A stretch of 64,000 bases of DNA from Lysobacterales bacterium. GTDB lineage: Bacteria; Pseudomonadota; Gammaproteobacteria; Xanthomonadales; Rhodanobacteraceae. The stretch is taken from positions 62,001-126,000 of the forward strand of contig NSJK01000012.1 in the NCBI GenBank assembly GCA_002632325.1, in the 5' to 3' direction. Both the position numbers and the translations under genes were made by a program. Shown here one piece after another: positions 9,184-17,533 of the stretch (position 1 is its first letter; each line of letters starts with the position of its first letter). The notes under the pieces were generated by a model. The model saw only the letters and a program-made list of their open reading frames with translations, ran no database searches and had not been told where the DNA came from.

Positions 9184-9813
9184 ATGCCTGAATCCACTGC
9201 AGTCGTTTTTGAACCCGGCGCTGGCGACCCTCGCTTCTGGCGAGACGGTGCCATCGCCACCACGGCCTTCATGCTCCTCGTTCTGTTGCTGCTGACAGTC
9301 GACAGCCTCAGGGTGCTCACCGAAGGCGGTGGCGGCAACGTGCCTGCCTACACCGTCATCAACCAGAAGATCACCTACGAGTTCGATGCTGCATCGAACA
9401 TGGACAAACCGGTGATCGGCGGTGAGGAACTGCTGTTCGGACATCGCTACAGCGAAGCCGAAGCCAAGGCGATCATGGACAAGGGCAAGCTGGTGATCCA
9501 GAGTCGCTCCTGCATCAACTGCCATGCCTTCTTCGGCAACGGTGCCTACTACGCCCCCGACCTCACCAAGGCCTGGCTTGATCCGACCTGGGAGAAGATG
9601 TGGATGCCGATGACCCAGGCCAAGACCAGGGAAGATGCGATGGTGCAATTCCTCATGCATCCGGATCGCTATCCGACCTGGGCACGACAGATGCCCAATC
9701 TCAATCTCAGCGAAGAAGAGGCGCGCGCCGTCACGGCGTATCTGAAGTGGATTTCTTCAGTCCAGACCAACGGCTTCCCGGCCGGCTTCGGCCGCCGTGA
9801 AGTGGCTCGATAG
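9184..9813 (+). CDS. norC: nitric oxide reductase cytochrome c subunit NorC
   Basis: NorC is the membrane-anchored c-type cytochrome that passes electrons to NorB for reduction of NO to N2O. The 209-residue product has one transmembrane helix (about residues 23-40) and a heme c site CINCH with Cys110, Cys113 and His114, followed by a GNGAYYAPDL segment typical of NorC. A likely axial Met lies in the RQMPNL region. It is longer than the ~146-residue NorC of Pseudomonas; the extra length lies largely between the membrane anchor and the heme motif. A GGGGAG ribosome-binding site precedes the ATG. The stop is 12 bases before norB, and the FNR/Dnr-type promoter lies directly upstream. Confidence 0.95.
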   Translation: MPESTAVVFEPGAGDPRFWRDGAIATTAFMLLVLLLLTVDSLRVLTEGGGGNVPAYTVINQKITYEFDAASNMDKPVIGGEELLFGHRYSEAEAKAIMDKGKLVIQSRSCINCHAFFGNGAYYAPDLTKAWLDPTWEKMWMPMTQAKTREDAMVQFLMHPDRYPTWARQMPNLNLSEEEARAVTAYLKWISSVQTNGFPAGFGRREVAR

Positions 9814-9825
9814 GGGAGAGGCGGC

Positions 9826-11220
9826 ATGAACCAATCCAAGAAACTCGGGGTGCAGTATCTGACTGCCTCGATCGTGATGATGGGCGCCCTGCTGCTGTTC
9901 GGGCTGCTCGCATCGATTTTCTACCTCAAGTACGGCTTCCTGCTCGGCAAGCTCGATTTCAACATCGTCAAGCAGGTGCACATCAACGCCCTGATCATTG
10001 CTTGCCTGTGGGGTTTCATGGGCGCGATCTACTGGTTTCTGCCCGATGAACTGGGCATAGAAACCGTCGGCATCGGCCTCGCCAGACTGTTGTTCTGGGT
10101 ATTCGTCGCCGCGGTGGCCGTGGTCGTGGTGGTGTTCATTTTCGTCCAGTACGGCTCCAGCGATGAATCGGGCATGTGGCTGGTCAATCAGGGCCGCAAG
10201 TACGTCGAGGCGCCGCGCTGGGCTGCGGTCGGCATCGTCGCAGTGTTCCTCACGCTCGCCTACAACATCTTTGCCAGCGTCGCCAAGGCGCGCAAGGTCA
10301 CCGGCATCATGGGTGTGTTGATGACGACGATGATCCCGCTGATCGCGGTCTACCTGATCGCATTCCCGGCGCCGACCAACATGTCGGTCGATCTGTACTG
10401 GTGGTGGTGGCTCGTCCACATGTGGGTCGAAGCCACATGGGAACTCATGATCGGCTGCATCCTCGCGCTCGCCCTCATGAAGCTACTGGGCACCTCGCGC
10501 AAGGTGGTGGAAATCTGGCTGTATCTGGAAGTCGCGCTCGTGCTCGGCACCGGCATCCTCGGTCTGGGTCATCACTATTTCTGGATCGGCACGCCGCAGT
10601 ACTGGCTCAGCATCGGCGGCATCTTCTCGGCGCTTGAACCGCTGCCCCTGCTCGGCATGGTCGTGCATGCGATCTACGATGCCGGCAAGCACCAGATGAA
10701 GACGCACAACAAGCCGGCCTTCCTGTGGCTGATTGCCGAGGCATTCGGCAACTTCATCGGCGCCGGCATCTGGGGCTTCATGATGACCCTGCCGCAGATC
10801 AATCTGTATTCGCATGGCACGCAGTGGACCGTTTCACATGGCCATTTCGCGTTCTACGGCGCCTACATCACCGGCATCATCGCGGTCGCCTACATGGTGG
10901 CGCAGGAATCACGCGGCATTCGCGAAGTCCAGGGCAATGCCTGGAAATGGGCCTTTGCCGGTCTCAACATCGGCATGGTCGGCATGGTCGGCGCGCTGCT
11001 GGTTTCCGGCATGTCCGAAGCCTTCATCGGTCGCGCACTCGGCGGATCCACCCTGGATGGTTTCATGGCCTCGCAGTCCAACAGCTGGTTCATGCAGGGC
11101 ATGATCGCGCGCACCGGCTTTGGCGTGATCATCGTCGCCAGCTACTTCATCCTCGCCTGGGATCTGCTCACCCTCGGACGGCGCAGCGAGAAATTGAGTC
11201 CGGCACTGGCCACGACATGA
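9826..11220 (+). CDS. norB: nitric oxide reductase catalytic subunit NorB (cNOR)
   Basis: NorB is the 12-helix heme-copper-family subunit that holds the low-spin heme b and the heme b3-FeB centre. The 464 residues match the usual length (~465). Expected ligands are visible: His52 and His340 for heme b, His338 for heme b3, His198, His249 and His250 for FeB (the last two in GLGHHYFW). The conserved glutamates near FeB are Glu202 and Glu206 in the segment after WWWWLVHMW. The FeB histidine pair and the glutamates distinguish it from an oxygen reductase. The stop overlaps the next ATG (ATGA), indicating translational coupling. No norD or norQ follows. Confidence 0.97.
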   Translation: MNQSKKLGVQYLTASIVMMGALLLFGLLASIFYLKYGFLLGKLDFNIVKQVHINALIIACLWGFMGAIYWFLPDELGIETVGIGLARLLFWVFVAAVAVVVVVFIFVQYGSSDESGMWLVNQGRKYVEAPRWAAVGIVAVFLTLAYNIFASVAKARKVTGIMGVLMTTMIPLIAVYLIAFPAPTNMSVDLYWWWWLVHMWVEATWELMIGCILALALMKLLGTSRKVVEIWLYLEVALVLGTGILGLGHHYFWIGTPQYWLSIGGIFSALEPLPLLGMVVHAIYDAGKHQMKTHNKPAFLWLIAEAFGNFIGAGIWGFMMTLPQINLYSHGTQWTVSHGHFAFYGAYITGIIAVAYMVAQESRGIREVQGNAWKWAFAGLNIGMVGMVGALLVSGMSEAFIGRALGGSTLDGFMASQSNSWFMQGMIARTGFGVIIVASYFILAWDLLTLGRRSEKLSPALATT

Positions 11221-11513
11221 ACGCAACCTGGCTGCTTCCCACCGCGATCCTGCTGGGCATCTACGTGCTCTGCGCGGGCTGCTATGGCCTGGTCTACGCG
11301 TTGGGAAGATTGCGTGAGAGCCGCAAGGTGACACGCACGGCCTATGGGTTCTATGCAATGCAGGGACTGACCACCCTCTTGCTGGTGGCGCTGACGCCAC
11401 TGGCATGGGGGTGGAAGCTGTTCCTTGTGGCCTGCTTTCTCGTCTATGCAGCGATCCCGCCGATCACCTGGCGGCAACTCGAACGTACACACGCCCTGGA
11501 GCACGAATCATGA
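11217..11513 (+). CDS. small membrane protein of the norCB operon, unknown function
   Basis: The 98-residue product was delimited from the ATGA overlap with norB; the reading frame is open further upstream but only this start makes sense. It has about three hydrophobic segments (near residues 5-28, 47-65 and 68-85), basic residues after the first helix, and a polar His/Glu-containing C-terminus. No cofactor motif is visible; two Cys (AGCYG and VLCAG) lie in the first helix. I do not recognise the family. Its place, locked by overlaps between norB and another small membrane protein, suggests a role in NO reductase assembly or as an extra subunit, perhaps analogous to NorE/NorF, but this is inference. 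Confidence 0.7.
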   Translation: MNATWLLPTAILLGIYVLCAGCYGLVYALGRLRESRKVTRTAYGFYAMQGLTTLLLVALTPLAWGWKLFLVACFLVYAAIPPITWRQLERTHALEHES

Positions 11514-11851
11514 TTCCCGGCATCCTCAACACCCTGCTTTCGTTTGCGCTGGTCTATTTCTCGATCCTCAACCTGCCGATGCTCAAGGAGAACCCTTGGT
11601 ACATCGTGATCGCAGGTGTTCTCATCATCGTGCTCGCCTTGTGGTCACGGGCCGGCGACTTGCTCAAGTGGTTTTCGACCGTCACCATCCTGTTGGGCGC
11701 GATGCTTGCTGCGTTCGGCATCTGGAACCTCACCTCGCCATTCGCCGACCTGTTCGTGTTCTGGTTCGTGTTCTGGACGGGCGCACTGGTGGGCGTGATT
11801 GCCCTGTGGGATGCGCTGTATCGCCCACGTGCGCAGACATCGGCTGCCTGA
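11510..11851 (+). CDS. second small membrane protein of the norCB operon, unknown function
   Basis: The start is the ATG that overlaps the stop of the preceding gene (ATGA at 11510-11513), giving 113 residues. Four hydrophobic helices are evident (about 3-20, 26-42, 47-68 and 75-97), with short polar ends and a WDALYRPR-like basic C-terminus. It contains no heme, metal or enzyme motif. The tight coupling to norC and norB and the following cytochrome c gene place it in NO respiration. It could help assemble or stabilise the reductase; no family assignment is possible by eye. Confidence 0.72.
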   Translation: MIPGILNTLLSFALVYFSILNLPMLKENPWYIVIAGVLIIVLALWSRAGDLLKWFSTVTILLGAMLAAFGIWNLTSPFADLFVFWFVFWTGALVGVIALWDALYRPRAQTSAA

Positions 11852-11884
11852 TCCTCTTCCATTCATCGCAACAAGGAGTCGTAA

Positions 11885-12211
11885 ATGAAATTCCCGGTCA
11901 CGCTGTCGGCGGTGCTCTTCATGGGTTCCATCGCCATGCCGCTCACTGCATCAGCAGCCGACAGTGCCGAAACCCTGGTCAAGTCCAATGGCTGCACCGC
12001 CTGCCATTCGACCGACACCAAGCTGGTTGGCCCTTCCTACAAGGATGTCGCTGCCAAGTACAAGGGCGACAAGGAAGCCGAAGCCAAACTGATTGCCAAG
12101 GTCAAGGCGGGCGGCTCTGGCGTGTGGGGTCCGGTGCCGATGCCACCCCACCCGGCGATCAGCGATGCCGACCTCAAGACCATGGTCGACTGGGTGCTGG
12201 CACTCAAGTAA
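11885..12211 (+). CDS. periplasmic class I cytochrome c (c551/c8-like)
   Basis: This 108-residue protein has a signal peptide (cleavage near ASAA-D, residue 24-25) and one heme c attachment site, CTACH, near residues 38-42. A C-terminal segment WGPVPMPPHP contains the likely axial Met, as in cytochromes c551. After processing about 84 residues remain, the normal size for a small soluble electron carrier. As last gene of the norCB transcript it probably brings electrons to NorC. It could also serve the CuA-containing enzyme encoded convergently. An AAGGAG ribosome-binding site precedes the ATG. Confidence 0.92.
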   Translation: MKFPVTLSAVLFMGSIAMPLTASAADSAETLVKSNGCTACHSTDTKLVGPSYKDVAAKYKGDKEAEAKLIAKVKAGGSGVWGPVPMPPHPAISDADLKTMVDWVLALK

Positions 12212-12231
12212 GCCGCTTCCCCGATCCGTCA

Positions 12232-12262
12232 TCGCTCACGGCGCAGCAAGCGCCGTGAGCGA
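12232..12262. terminator. hairpin terminator between the convergent NO-reductase clusters
   Basis: A perfect 13-bp stem (12232-12244 with 12250-12262, loop AGCAA) lies 20 bases after the cytochrome gene and before the convergent gene at 12322. The U tract is poor on both sides, so termination efficiency is uncertain. Confidence 0.65.
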
Positions 12263-12321
12263 TTGACGTCGCTTCGCCGCGCGCTCATCCACGGTGAGGC
12301 AGGTTCTGTGAACGCGCATTC

Positions 12322-12921
12322 TCAATGCCGCCCTTCCTGCGCTTGCGCATCCGTCCTGAAGTCGAAGCGACCCAACAGCAACTTGCCCATGAGCGCCAGG
12401 AACAGCGCGGCTCCGATCACCATCAGCCAGTCGCCGAGCCGCTGCTGGTCATCGAGCAGATAGTTGCTGCACAAACGTTCCGGCGAGACTCGATACAGCC
12501 AGCCCAACCGGAAGCAAGTGGCAATCGTCTCGGCAAGAAACACGCCGCGCAGCACGAAACCCGCACGTCCCCACGACAAGGCCAACGGCAGTCCGATCAG
12601 CAAAGGGACAGTGGCATATTTCGCCGCGGCAACGCCCACATCATCGACGGCCGCATCGAGCGCACGCGGCAACATCCACACCAGCGAGGTCATCGACGCG
12701 AGCAGCAAGCCGCTGATGCCCCAGCGATCCCAGCGTGCCAACGCTCCGCGTACCGCCGCAGGGATCGCCGACGCCGAGCAGACGCCGATTGCTGCAAGCA
12801 ACGGTAGCTGAAGCAGCATCTGTGCGCTCATCGAACTCTCGAGCCACCCCCGTGCCGGCGGACTGGCCAGCACAAGACTTGCAGCCACGGAACCAGCGAT
12901 CATCAGCAATCGCCGCCTCAT
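12322..12921 (-). CDS. polytopic membrane protein of the heme-copper cluster (orf1-like)
   Basis: The 199-residue product has about five or six hydrophobic helices beginning at the very N-terminus and ends in a short charged tail. No enzyme motif is seen. A stretch MSAQMLLQLPLLAAIG resembles membrane proteins that accompany heme-copper oxidases and assist their assembly. It is the last gene of the leftward subunit II, subunit I, SCO, membrane protein cluster and overlaps the SCO gene by ATGA. Its position corresponds to orf1 in the described norSY-senC-orf1 clusters; similarity to that protein could not be tested here. Confidence 0.75.
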   Translation of the reverse strand: MRRRLLMIAGSVAASLVLASPPARGWLESSMSAQMLLQLPLLAAIGVCSASAIPAAVRGALARWDRWGISGLLLASMTSLVWMLPRALDAAVDDVGVAAAKYATVPLLIGLPLALSWGRAGFVLRGVFLAETIATCFRLGWLYRVSPERLCSNYLLDDQQRLGDWLMVIGAALFLALMGKLLLGRFDFRTDAQAQEGRH

Positions 12922-13535
12922 TGCGCGAGCACCGCCTGCAGCGCGGCTGCCACCACCTCGGGCTGACCCGCATCGAAGATCCGCACCAGACGCCCCTGCG
13001 GATCGACCAGCGCAATCGATGCATTGTGGACGTAGCCCCCCAAGCCGTCGTCAAGCACGCGAATGCCGAAGGCGCGAGTCGCTGCTGCGACACCCTCGGC
13101 ATCCAGCGGGCGCGCGGCCAGCCATCCGCTACCCCGATCGCCGAAACGACGCTGATATGCCGCCAGTTGCGCGGGACCGTCGTGTTCGGGATCAAAGCTG
13201 ATGCTGAGCAGCTGCAGTCGACCGCTGGCGAGCGGCGCAGCCAGACGATCCTGCAGCCGAGCGAAATCACTCCCGAGCACCGAGCAGTAGGTCTGGCAGC
13301 GCGTGTAGATGAAATCCACCAGCAGCCAGTTGCCACGCAGATCCTGCAGCGCGATCTGGTCTCCGTTGGCTGCCTGCAGCGCGAGATCGGGCACGCGCAC
13401 GGCATGCTCGCGTACCGCGAGCCGCCGTGCCGACTCAGTGGTGAAGACACGCAAGCCGTCGGTGGCGGCGCCCAGAGTCGCGCCGCCTGCAATCACAATC
13501 AGCAGGCTAAGCAGCAGCGTGCGCAGCGTGTCCAC
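12918..13535 (-). CDS. SCO1/SenC-family copper chaperone of the heme-copper cluster
   Basis: SCO proteins deliver copper to the CuA centre of oxidase subunit II. This 205-residue product has an N-terminal membrane anchor (about residues 7-24), then a thioredoxin-like domain with the copper-binding CQTYC (Cys80, Cys84) and the distal ligand His170 in GYVHNAS. The start codon is GTG and lies 29 bases inside the preceding subunit I gene; no better start exists downstream before the anchor. The stop overlaps the next ATG. A second, separate SCO gene lies at 26805. Its presence here fits a CuA-bearing partner. Confidence 0.9.
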   Translation of the reverse strand: MDTLRTLLLSLLIVIAGGATLGAATDGLRVFTTESARRLAVREHAVRVPDLALQAANGDQIALQDLRGNWLLVDFIYTRCQTYCSVLGSDFARLQDRLAAPLASGRLQLLSISFDPEHDGPAQLAAYQRRFGDRGSGWLAARPLDAEGVAAATRAFGIRVLDDGLGGYVHNASIALVDPQGRLVRIFDAGQPEVVAAALQAVLAQ

Positions 13536-14994
13536 TGACCGGCCCTCGCAGCAGGCCGATCGAAATCCGCGCCGCGAAATAGATCATCGCCAGCAGCACG
13601 AGAATCGCGCCCGCTGCGCCCATCTGATCAGTGAAGACCCACTCCGGCAGGTGCGAGGACATGCGCCGCGCCACGCTGAGATGCCCCGCCGCCAGGAAGG
13701 CCAGCGTGAAGACCAGACCGCCGAGCAGATAGAGCGGCAAGCCCAAGCGATCTGCGCCGGAATTGGGGGCCTGATTCCGGTAGCTGCCCATCACGTGATA
13801 CATCAGGGCCAGCGCCATCGGCAGCACGCCGAGCAGCAGGTAGAAATGGAAATGACCCGGCACCCATTGGGTGTTGTGCATCACCCGGTTGATGCTGATC
13901 GTGCCGTCGAGTATCGCCGGCAGGATGCCTGCCGCCCAACCGAACATCGAGAGAATCAGCAAGCGCGAAGGCATCGTCCAGCGCATTCCCGAACGATGGA
14001 TGTTGGCCAACGCGCCCCACACGGTGACGAGGAACACAGGAAAACCCGCACTGTAGGAAATGATCTGTCCGGTGATCGACACCCAGCGAGGCTGCGCATA
14101 GTCCATCAGCAGATGGTGTGGAAACACGATGATCACGAAGATCGTGCTGGCGGCCCACGACCACAGGAACGGTCGCGAGATTGCATAGGGGCGGCCGGAA
14201 TACCGTGCGAGCAATTCGTAGACCGCGATCACGCCCATGTAGATTGTGGCGTTGATGTACATGTGACCGAACCAGTAGGTGAGATTCTTCGCGACCAACG
14301 GATCAAGCTTGAATTCCGGATAGGCGATGCCGACGAGGTACATCACCAGCACCACTGCACCGGCAAGGATGCCGAGCGAATTGGCGATGATCACCATCGT
14401 GCTCGCGACCACGGCTTTCGGATGTTCCGGATCGATGGTGCCGCCGAACAGCCATTGCACACCGAGGCTGCGCCCGAGATTGCCGTACTTGCGAATCAGG
14501 CCCGCAGCCGCGTCGAGATAGAACAGCAACATGCCCACGCCGATCAGCAGATACCCGATCATGAACCAGGCGCCCGAGGCATTGGGCCACATGCCCATCG
14601 AATGGGTCGGCAGCGGATACAGAAAGGTCCACAGTCCAGCATAACGGCCGAGGAAGATTGCGCCGATGATGCACAGCGCGCCGAGAAGAAACAGCACGTA
14701 GTTGGCGACGAACGCCCACAGGTGAAGATTCACGTACTTGCGCAGGAAAAACCACATCACCGCGGTGGTGACCATGCCCATGGTGCCGACCATGCCCGCG
14801 CCATGCATCGAAAGGAATTGATAGAACAAGTCCGGGGGTACTTCGAGCCAGGTTCCCTGCGCCATGCGCATGATCACGCCCAGCAGCATCATCAGCACGA
14901 ACAGGATGACAGCGCTGATCATGTAGAGATTGAAAGCGGCACGCTCGCCCGCGGACAGGCGCTCGGACTCCGGATACATCGTCAACGCAGCCAT
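13507..14994 (-). CDS. heme-copper oxidase-family subunit I lacking the active-site tyrosine; probable sNOR-type NO reductase catalytic subunit
   Basis: The 495-residue, ~12-helix protein has B-type (ba3-like) layout: low-spin heme His64, CuB-type His244, His293 and His294 (FPHHLLMD), and HNTQWVPGHFHF with heme ligands His381 and His383. In A- and B-type oxygen reductases the helix VI motif is GHPxxY, with a Tyr four residues after the first CuB His; here it is GHMYIN, with Asn248 in that place. Loss of this Tyr is expected of NO rather than O2 reduction. The chosen ATG at 14994 has GGGAGG just upstream; an earlier in-frame start would overlap subunit II. A standard annotation would read cytochrome c oxidase subunit I; the sNOR reading is inference. 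Confidence 0.85.
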   Translation of the reverse strand: MAALTMYPESERLSAGERAAFNLYMISAVILFVLMMLLGVIMRMAQGTWLEVPPDLFYQFLSMHGAGMVGTMGMVTTAVMWFFLRKYVNLHLWAFVANYVLFLLGALCIIGAIFLGRYAGLWTFLYPLPTHSMGMWPNASGAWFMIGYLLIGVGMLLFYLDAAAGLIRKYGNLGRSLGVQWLFGGTIDPEHPKAVVASTMVIIANSLGILAGAVVLVMYLVGIAYPEFKLDPLVAKNLTYWFGHMYINATIYMGVIAVYELLARYSGRPYAISRPFLWSWAASTIFVIIVFPHHLLMDYAQPRWVSITGQIISYSAGFPVFLVTVWGALANIHRSGMRWTMPSRLLILSMFGWAAGILPAILDGTISINRVMHNTQWVPGHFHFYLLLGVLPMALALMYHVMGSYRNQAPNSGADRLGLPLYLLGGLVFTLAFLAAGHLSVARRMSSHLPEWVFTDQMGAAGAILVLLAMIYFAARISIGLLRGPVSGHAAHAAA

Positions 14995-14995
14995 C

Positions 14996-15565
14996 TCAGC
15001 CTCCCGGTGCCTGGGCCACTTCGAACGAAGTGACCATCGGTGCGTGTCCCAGTCCGCAATACTCAAGGCACATCACCTTGTAGGTGCCCGGCTGGGTGAA
15101 GGTGTAGAGGATCTTGTTGGTGTAGTCAGGCATCGCCTGGGTCTGGATCACGATGCGTCCATCCGGAGCGTAGATCGCAAAACCATGATTGACGTCCGCG
15201 CTGGTCACGCGGAACTCGACGGGAGAACCCGCATCCAGTCGCAAGCTGCTGCCCGCTGCCTGCCCCTGCCTGCTCATCTGCCATGACCATTGCCGTCCGA
15301 GCACATCGACGACCTGAGAAGCCTGCAGGGTCGTGTCCTGGCGTGGAATCGGAAAACGATGCAGGGTCGCATAGCTCGCGCCCACGAAGATCAGGAGCAG
15401 CAGGGCGAACAAGCCCTTGCGCAAACCCGCGATCAGTTTCTGTGTGCGAGTGAGTGTGGCCGCATCCGCGGCCTTGCCCGCATTGGCGACGACATGGACA
15501 AAGACCAGGGCGACCAGCCCCATCCCCGCCATTGCGATTGCCCAGATGATGTCCTGGAAAGCCAC
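14996..15565 (-). CDS. heme-copper oxidase-family subunit II with complete CuA site
   Basis: The 189-residue product has two membrane segments (about 7-27 and 50-64) and a periplasmic cupredoxin domain. All CuA ligands are visible: His127 (VNHGFA) and the cluster Cys166, Glu168, Cys170, His174, Met177 in CLEYCGLGHAPM. It therefore accepts electrons from a soluble cytochrome c or cupredoxin and passes them to subunit I. The start is GTG at 15565, supported by a strong GGGGGAGG ribosome-binding site. It is the first gene of the leftward cluster; its stop lies one base before the subunit I ATG. It resembles the small subunit of the norSY-type enzyme by position. Confidence 0.9.
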   Translation of the reverse strand: MAFQDIIWAIAMAGMGLVALVFVHVVANAGKAADAATLTRTQKLIAGLRKGLFALLLLIFVGASYATLHRFPIPRQDTTLQASQVVDVLGRQWSWQMSRQGQAAGSSLRLDAGSPVEFRVTSADVNHGFAIYAPDGRIVIQTQAMPDYTNKILYTFTQPGTYKVMCLEYCGLGHAPMVTSFEVAQAPGG

Positions 15566-15600
15566 GGCGCCTCCCCCAATCGGATCGAACTGGATGCCGC

Positions 15601-15630
15601 GTTCTACTCTCGATCCGCGCGGAGTGTCAA
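15601..15630 (-). promoter_or_regulatory. sigma-70-like promoter of the CuA/heme-copper cluster
   Basis: Read leftward, a perfect -35 TTGACA (15630-15625) is followed after 18 bases by TAGAAC (15606-15601), placing the transcript start near 15594, about 29 bases before the GTG. No convincing FNR box overlaps it, unlike norC. Confidence 0.55.
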
Positions 15631-15729
15631 CCCGAGCGCCGGTACATTCCGCCTGTCACGCATCGAATGCGAATTGTTTCGACATCAAGCGTCACGCGAA
15701 ACCGCTGTACTGCGAATTCCCGTGGACCC

Positions 15730-16593
15730 TCAGGCCGCCTTCGATTGCCGCAGCAGGATCGCAAGCATCGCCGCAAGCGTATCGCGCATTTCGCGACGGT
15801 CGATGATGACATCGACGGCGCCATGTTCGAGCAGGAATTCGGAGCGCTGGAAGCCTTCGGGCAAGGTCTCGCGCACGGTCTGTTCGATCACGCGCGGGCC
15901 GGCAAATCCGATCAGGGCCTTGGGCTCGGCGACGTTGATGTCACCGAGCATCCCCAGACTTGCCGAAACACCGCCCGTGGTCGGATGAGTGAGCACCGAA
16001 ACGAAGGGCACGCCGGCATCGCGCATGCGCGCGAGTGCCGCCGAGGTCTTGGCCATCTGCATCAACGAGAACAGGCCTTCCTGCATGCGCGCACCGCCGG
16101 TCGCCGTGAAACACACCAAGGGCATGCGCTCGGCCAGAGCCAGCTCCGCGCAGCGCGTGAACTTCTCGCCGACGACCGAGCCCATCGAGCCGCCCATGAA
16201 GGAGAAATCGAACGCACAGGCGACACTCGGCAAGGTCTTGAGCGTGCCGCGCTGCGCCACCAATGCGTCCTTCTCGCCCGTCTGCTTTTGCGCAGCAAGC
16301 AGGCGATCCTTGTACTTCTTGGAGTCGCGAAACTTGAGCGGATCGGTTGCCTCCAGTCCGGCGAAGAGTTCCTTGCTGCTCCCCGGATCGAAGAATGATT
16401 GCAGGCGCGCACGCGCACGGATCGCATGATGATGGCCGCACTTGGGACAGACCATGAGCGCAGCTTCGAGCTCGGGCTTGTACAGCACCGCTCCGCAGCC
16501 ATCGCACTTTTCCCACAGGCCTTCGGGCACCTTGCCCTTGTTCGAAGCGGCGCTGCGTGCGCGTGGACCCACCAGTTTCTGCAGCCAGTTCAT
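15730..16593 (-). CDS. accD: acetyl-CoA carboxylase carboxyltransferase subunit beta
   Basis: AccD forms with AccA the carboxyltransferase that makes malonyl-CoA for fatty-acid synthesis. The 287 residues include the N-terminal zinc ribbon (Cys30, Cys33, Cys49, Cys52) and the crotonase-like core with [11 protein letters not shown] and [10 protein letters not shown] motifs. The start at MNWLQKL is chosen because it matches the family N-terminus; the frame is open upstream but a longer form would be atypical. It follows trpA at a distance of 133 bases, the usual order in Pseudomonas and xanthomonads, and is probably co-transcribed with trpBA. Confidence 0.96.
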   Translation of the reverse strand: MNWLQKLVGPRARSAASNKGKVPEGLWEKCDGCGAVLYKPELEAALMVCPKCGHHHAIRARARLQSFFDPGSSKELFAGLEATDPLKFRDSKKYKDRLLAAQKQTGEKDALVAQRGTLKTLPSVACAFDFSFMGGSMGSVVGEKFTRCAELALAERMPLVCFTATGGARMQEGLFSLMQMAKTSAALARMRDAGVPFVSVLTHPTTGGVSASLGMLGDINVAEPKALIGFAGPRVIEQTVRETLPEGFQRSEFLLEHGAVDVIIDRREMRDTLAAMLAILLRQSKAA

Positions 16594-16726
16594 GTCTGAT
16601 CCGTACCTGTCCGGCGCCAAGTCGCCATTGAACACTCACACACCCAATACCGGGAAGACTCGCCGGCGCCAATACCGTACCGCGCTTCATCGGGCCGAAG
16701 CCGGCAATGCCTTCAACTCGGATGTC

Positions 16727-17533
16727 TCACTTGCGTCTCGCATCCAGCGCGATACGGATCGGCGCGAGAAACGCATGCGCGGCCGCACACACGCCCGCTT
16801 CATCCGTCTCCCCGGCCAGGTGCTCGACCAAGGCACTGCCGATCACCACCGCATCGGCAAATTCGCCGATGGCCTGCGCCATCGCCGCGTCACGGATGCC
16901 AAAGCCAACCGCAACCGGCACCTTCGCTTGCTGCCGTGCCTGCGCCACTCCAGCCCTGACCGCGTCGAGACTGACACGGTCGGCACCGGTGATGCCGGCA
17001 AAGGACACGTAGTATAGGAAACCCGCAGCCGCACTGCAGATTTTCACCATGCGCTGCGGTGTGGTGGTCGGCGCCGCCAGCAGAATCTGTTGCACGCCCT
17101 GCTCACGCATCGGCGCCACTTCGGCCCATTCCTCGATCGGGCAGTCGACCAGCAGCACGCCATCCACGCCTGCTGCAACCGCCATTTCGGCGAAAGCCGC
17201 AACACCACGAATCTCCAGCGGATTCATGTAGCTCATGAGCACGATCGGTGTACGCGCATCGCGCTGGCGAAAAGCCTTGACCCATTCGAGAATCTGCGGC
17301 AAGCCGACACCACGCGCCACCGCGCGCTCGCTCGAATGCTGGATCACCGGCCCATCAGCCATCGGATCGGAGAACGGCACGCCCAGCTCGATCAGATCGG
17401 CGCCCGCCGCGACCAGCGCGTGCATCAGCGGCACCATTGCCTGCGGCAGCGGATCGCCCGCGGTGATAAACGGAATCAGGCCGGTGCGACCATGCGCTAC
17501 CAGTTCGGTAAAACGATCTTCGATGCGGCTCAT
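16727..17533 (-). CDS. trpA: tryptophan synthase alpha chain
   Basis: TrpA cleaves indole-3-glycerol phosphate to indole and glyceraldehyde 3-phosphate within the alpha2-beta2 complex. The 268-residue product has the catalytic Glu49 ([11 protein letters not shown]) and Asp60, at canonical positions, and the phosphate-binding GFGI and GSALV segments of the TIM barrel. The ATG overlaps the trpB stop (ATGA, 17530-17533), so translation is coupled to trpB. Family length is 268 residues, an exact match. Confidence 0.97.
   Translation of the reverse strand: MSRIEDRFTELVAHGRTGLIPFITAGDPLPQAMVPLMHALVAAGADLIELGVPFSDPMADGPVIQHSSERAVARGVGLPQILEWVKAFRQRDARTPIVLMSYMNPLEIRGVAAFAEMAVAAGVDGVLLVDCPIEEWAEVAPMREQGVQQILLAAPTTTPQRMVKICSAAAGFLYYVSFAGITGADRVSLDAVRAGVAQARQQAKVPVAVGFGIRDAAMAQAIGEFADAVVIGSALVEHLAGETDEAGVCAAAHAFLAPIRIALDARRK

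Noticed and set aside
9826-11220. norB as a quinol-dependent qNOR or a cbb3 oxidase subunit
   Set aside because: It lacks the N-terminal extension of qNOR, norC is adjacent, and the FeB glutamates and histidines match cNOR.
13309-15033. A 574-codon open frame on the plus strand
   Set aside because: It is the shadow of the heme-copper subunit I gene; its His/Gln/Arg-rich composition is that of a reversed membrane-protein gene.
15674-15688. FNR-like TTGTT-N5-ATCAA upstream of the CuA cluster
   Set aside because: The half-site spacing is five instead of four, one half is degenerate, and it lies about 87 bases before the predicted transcript start.
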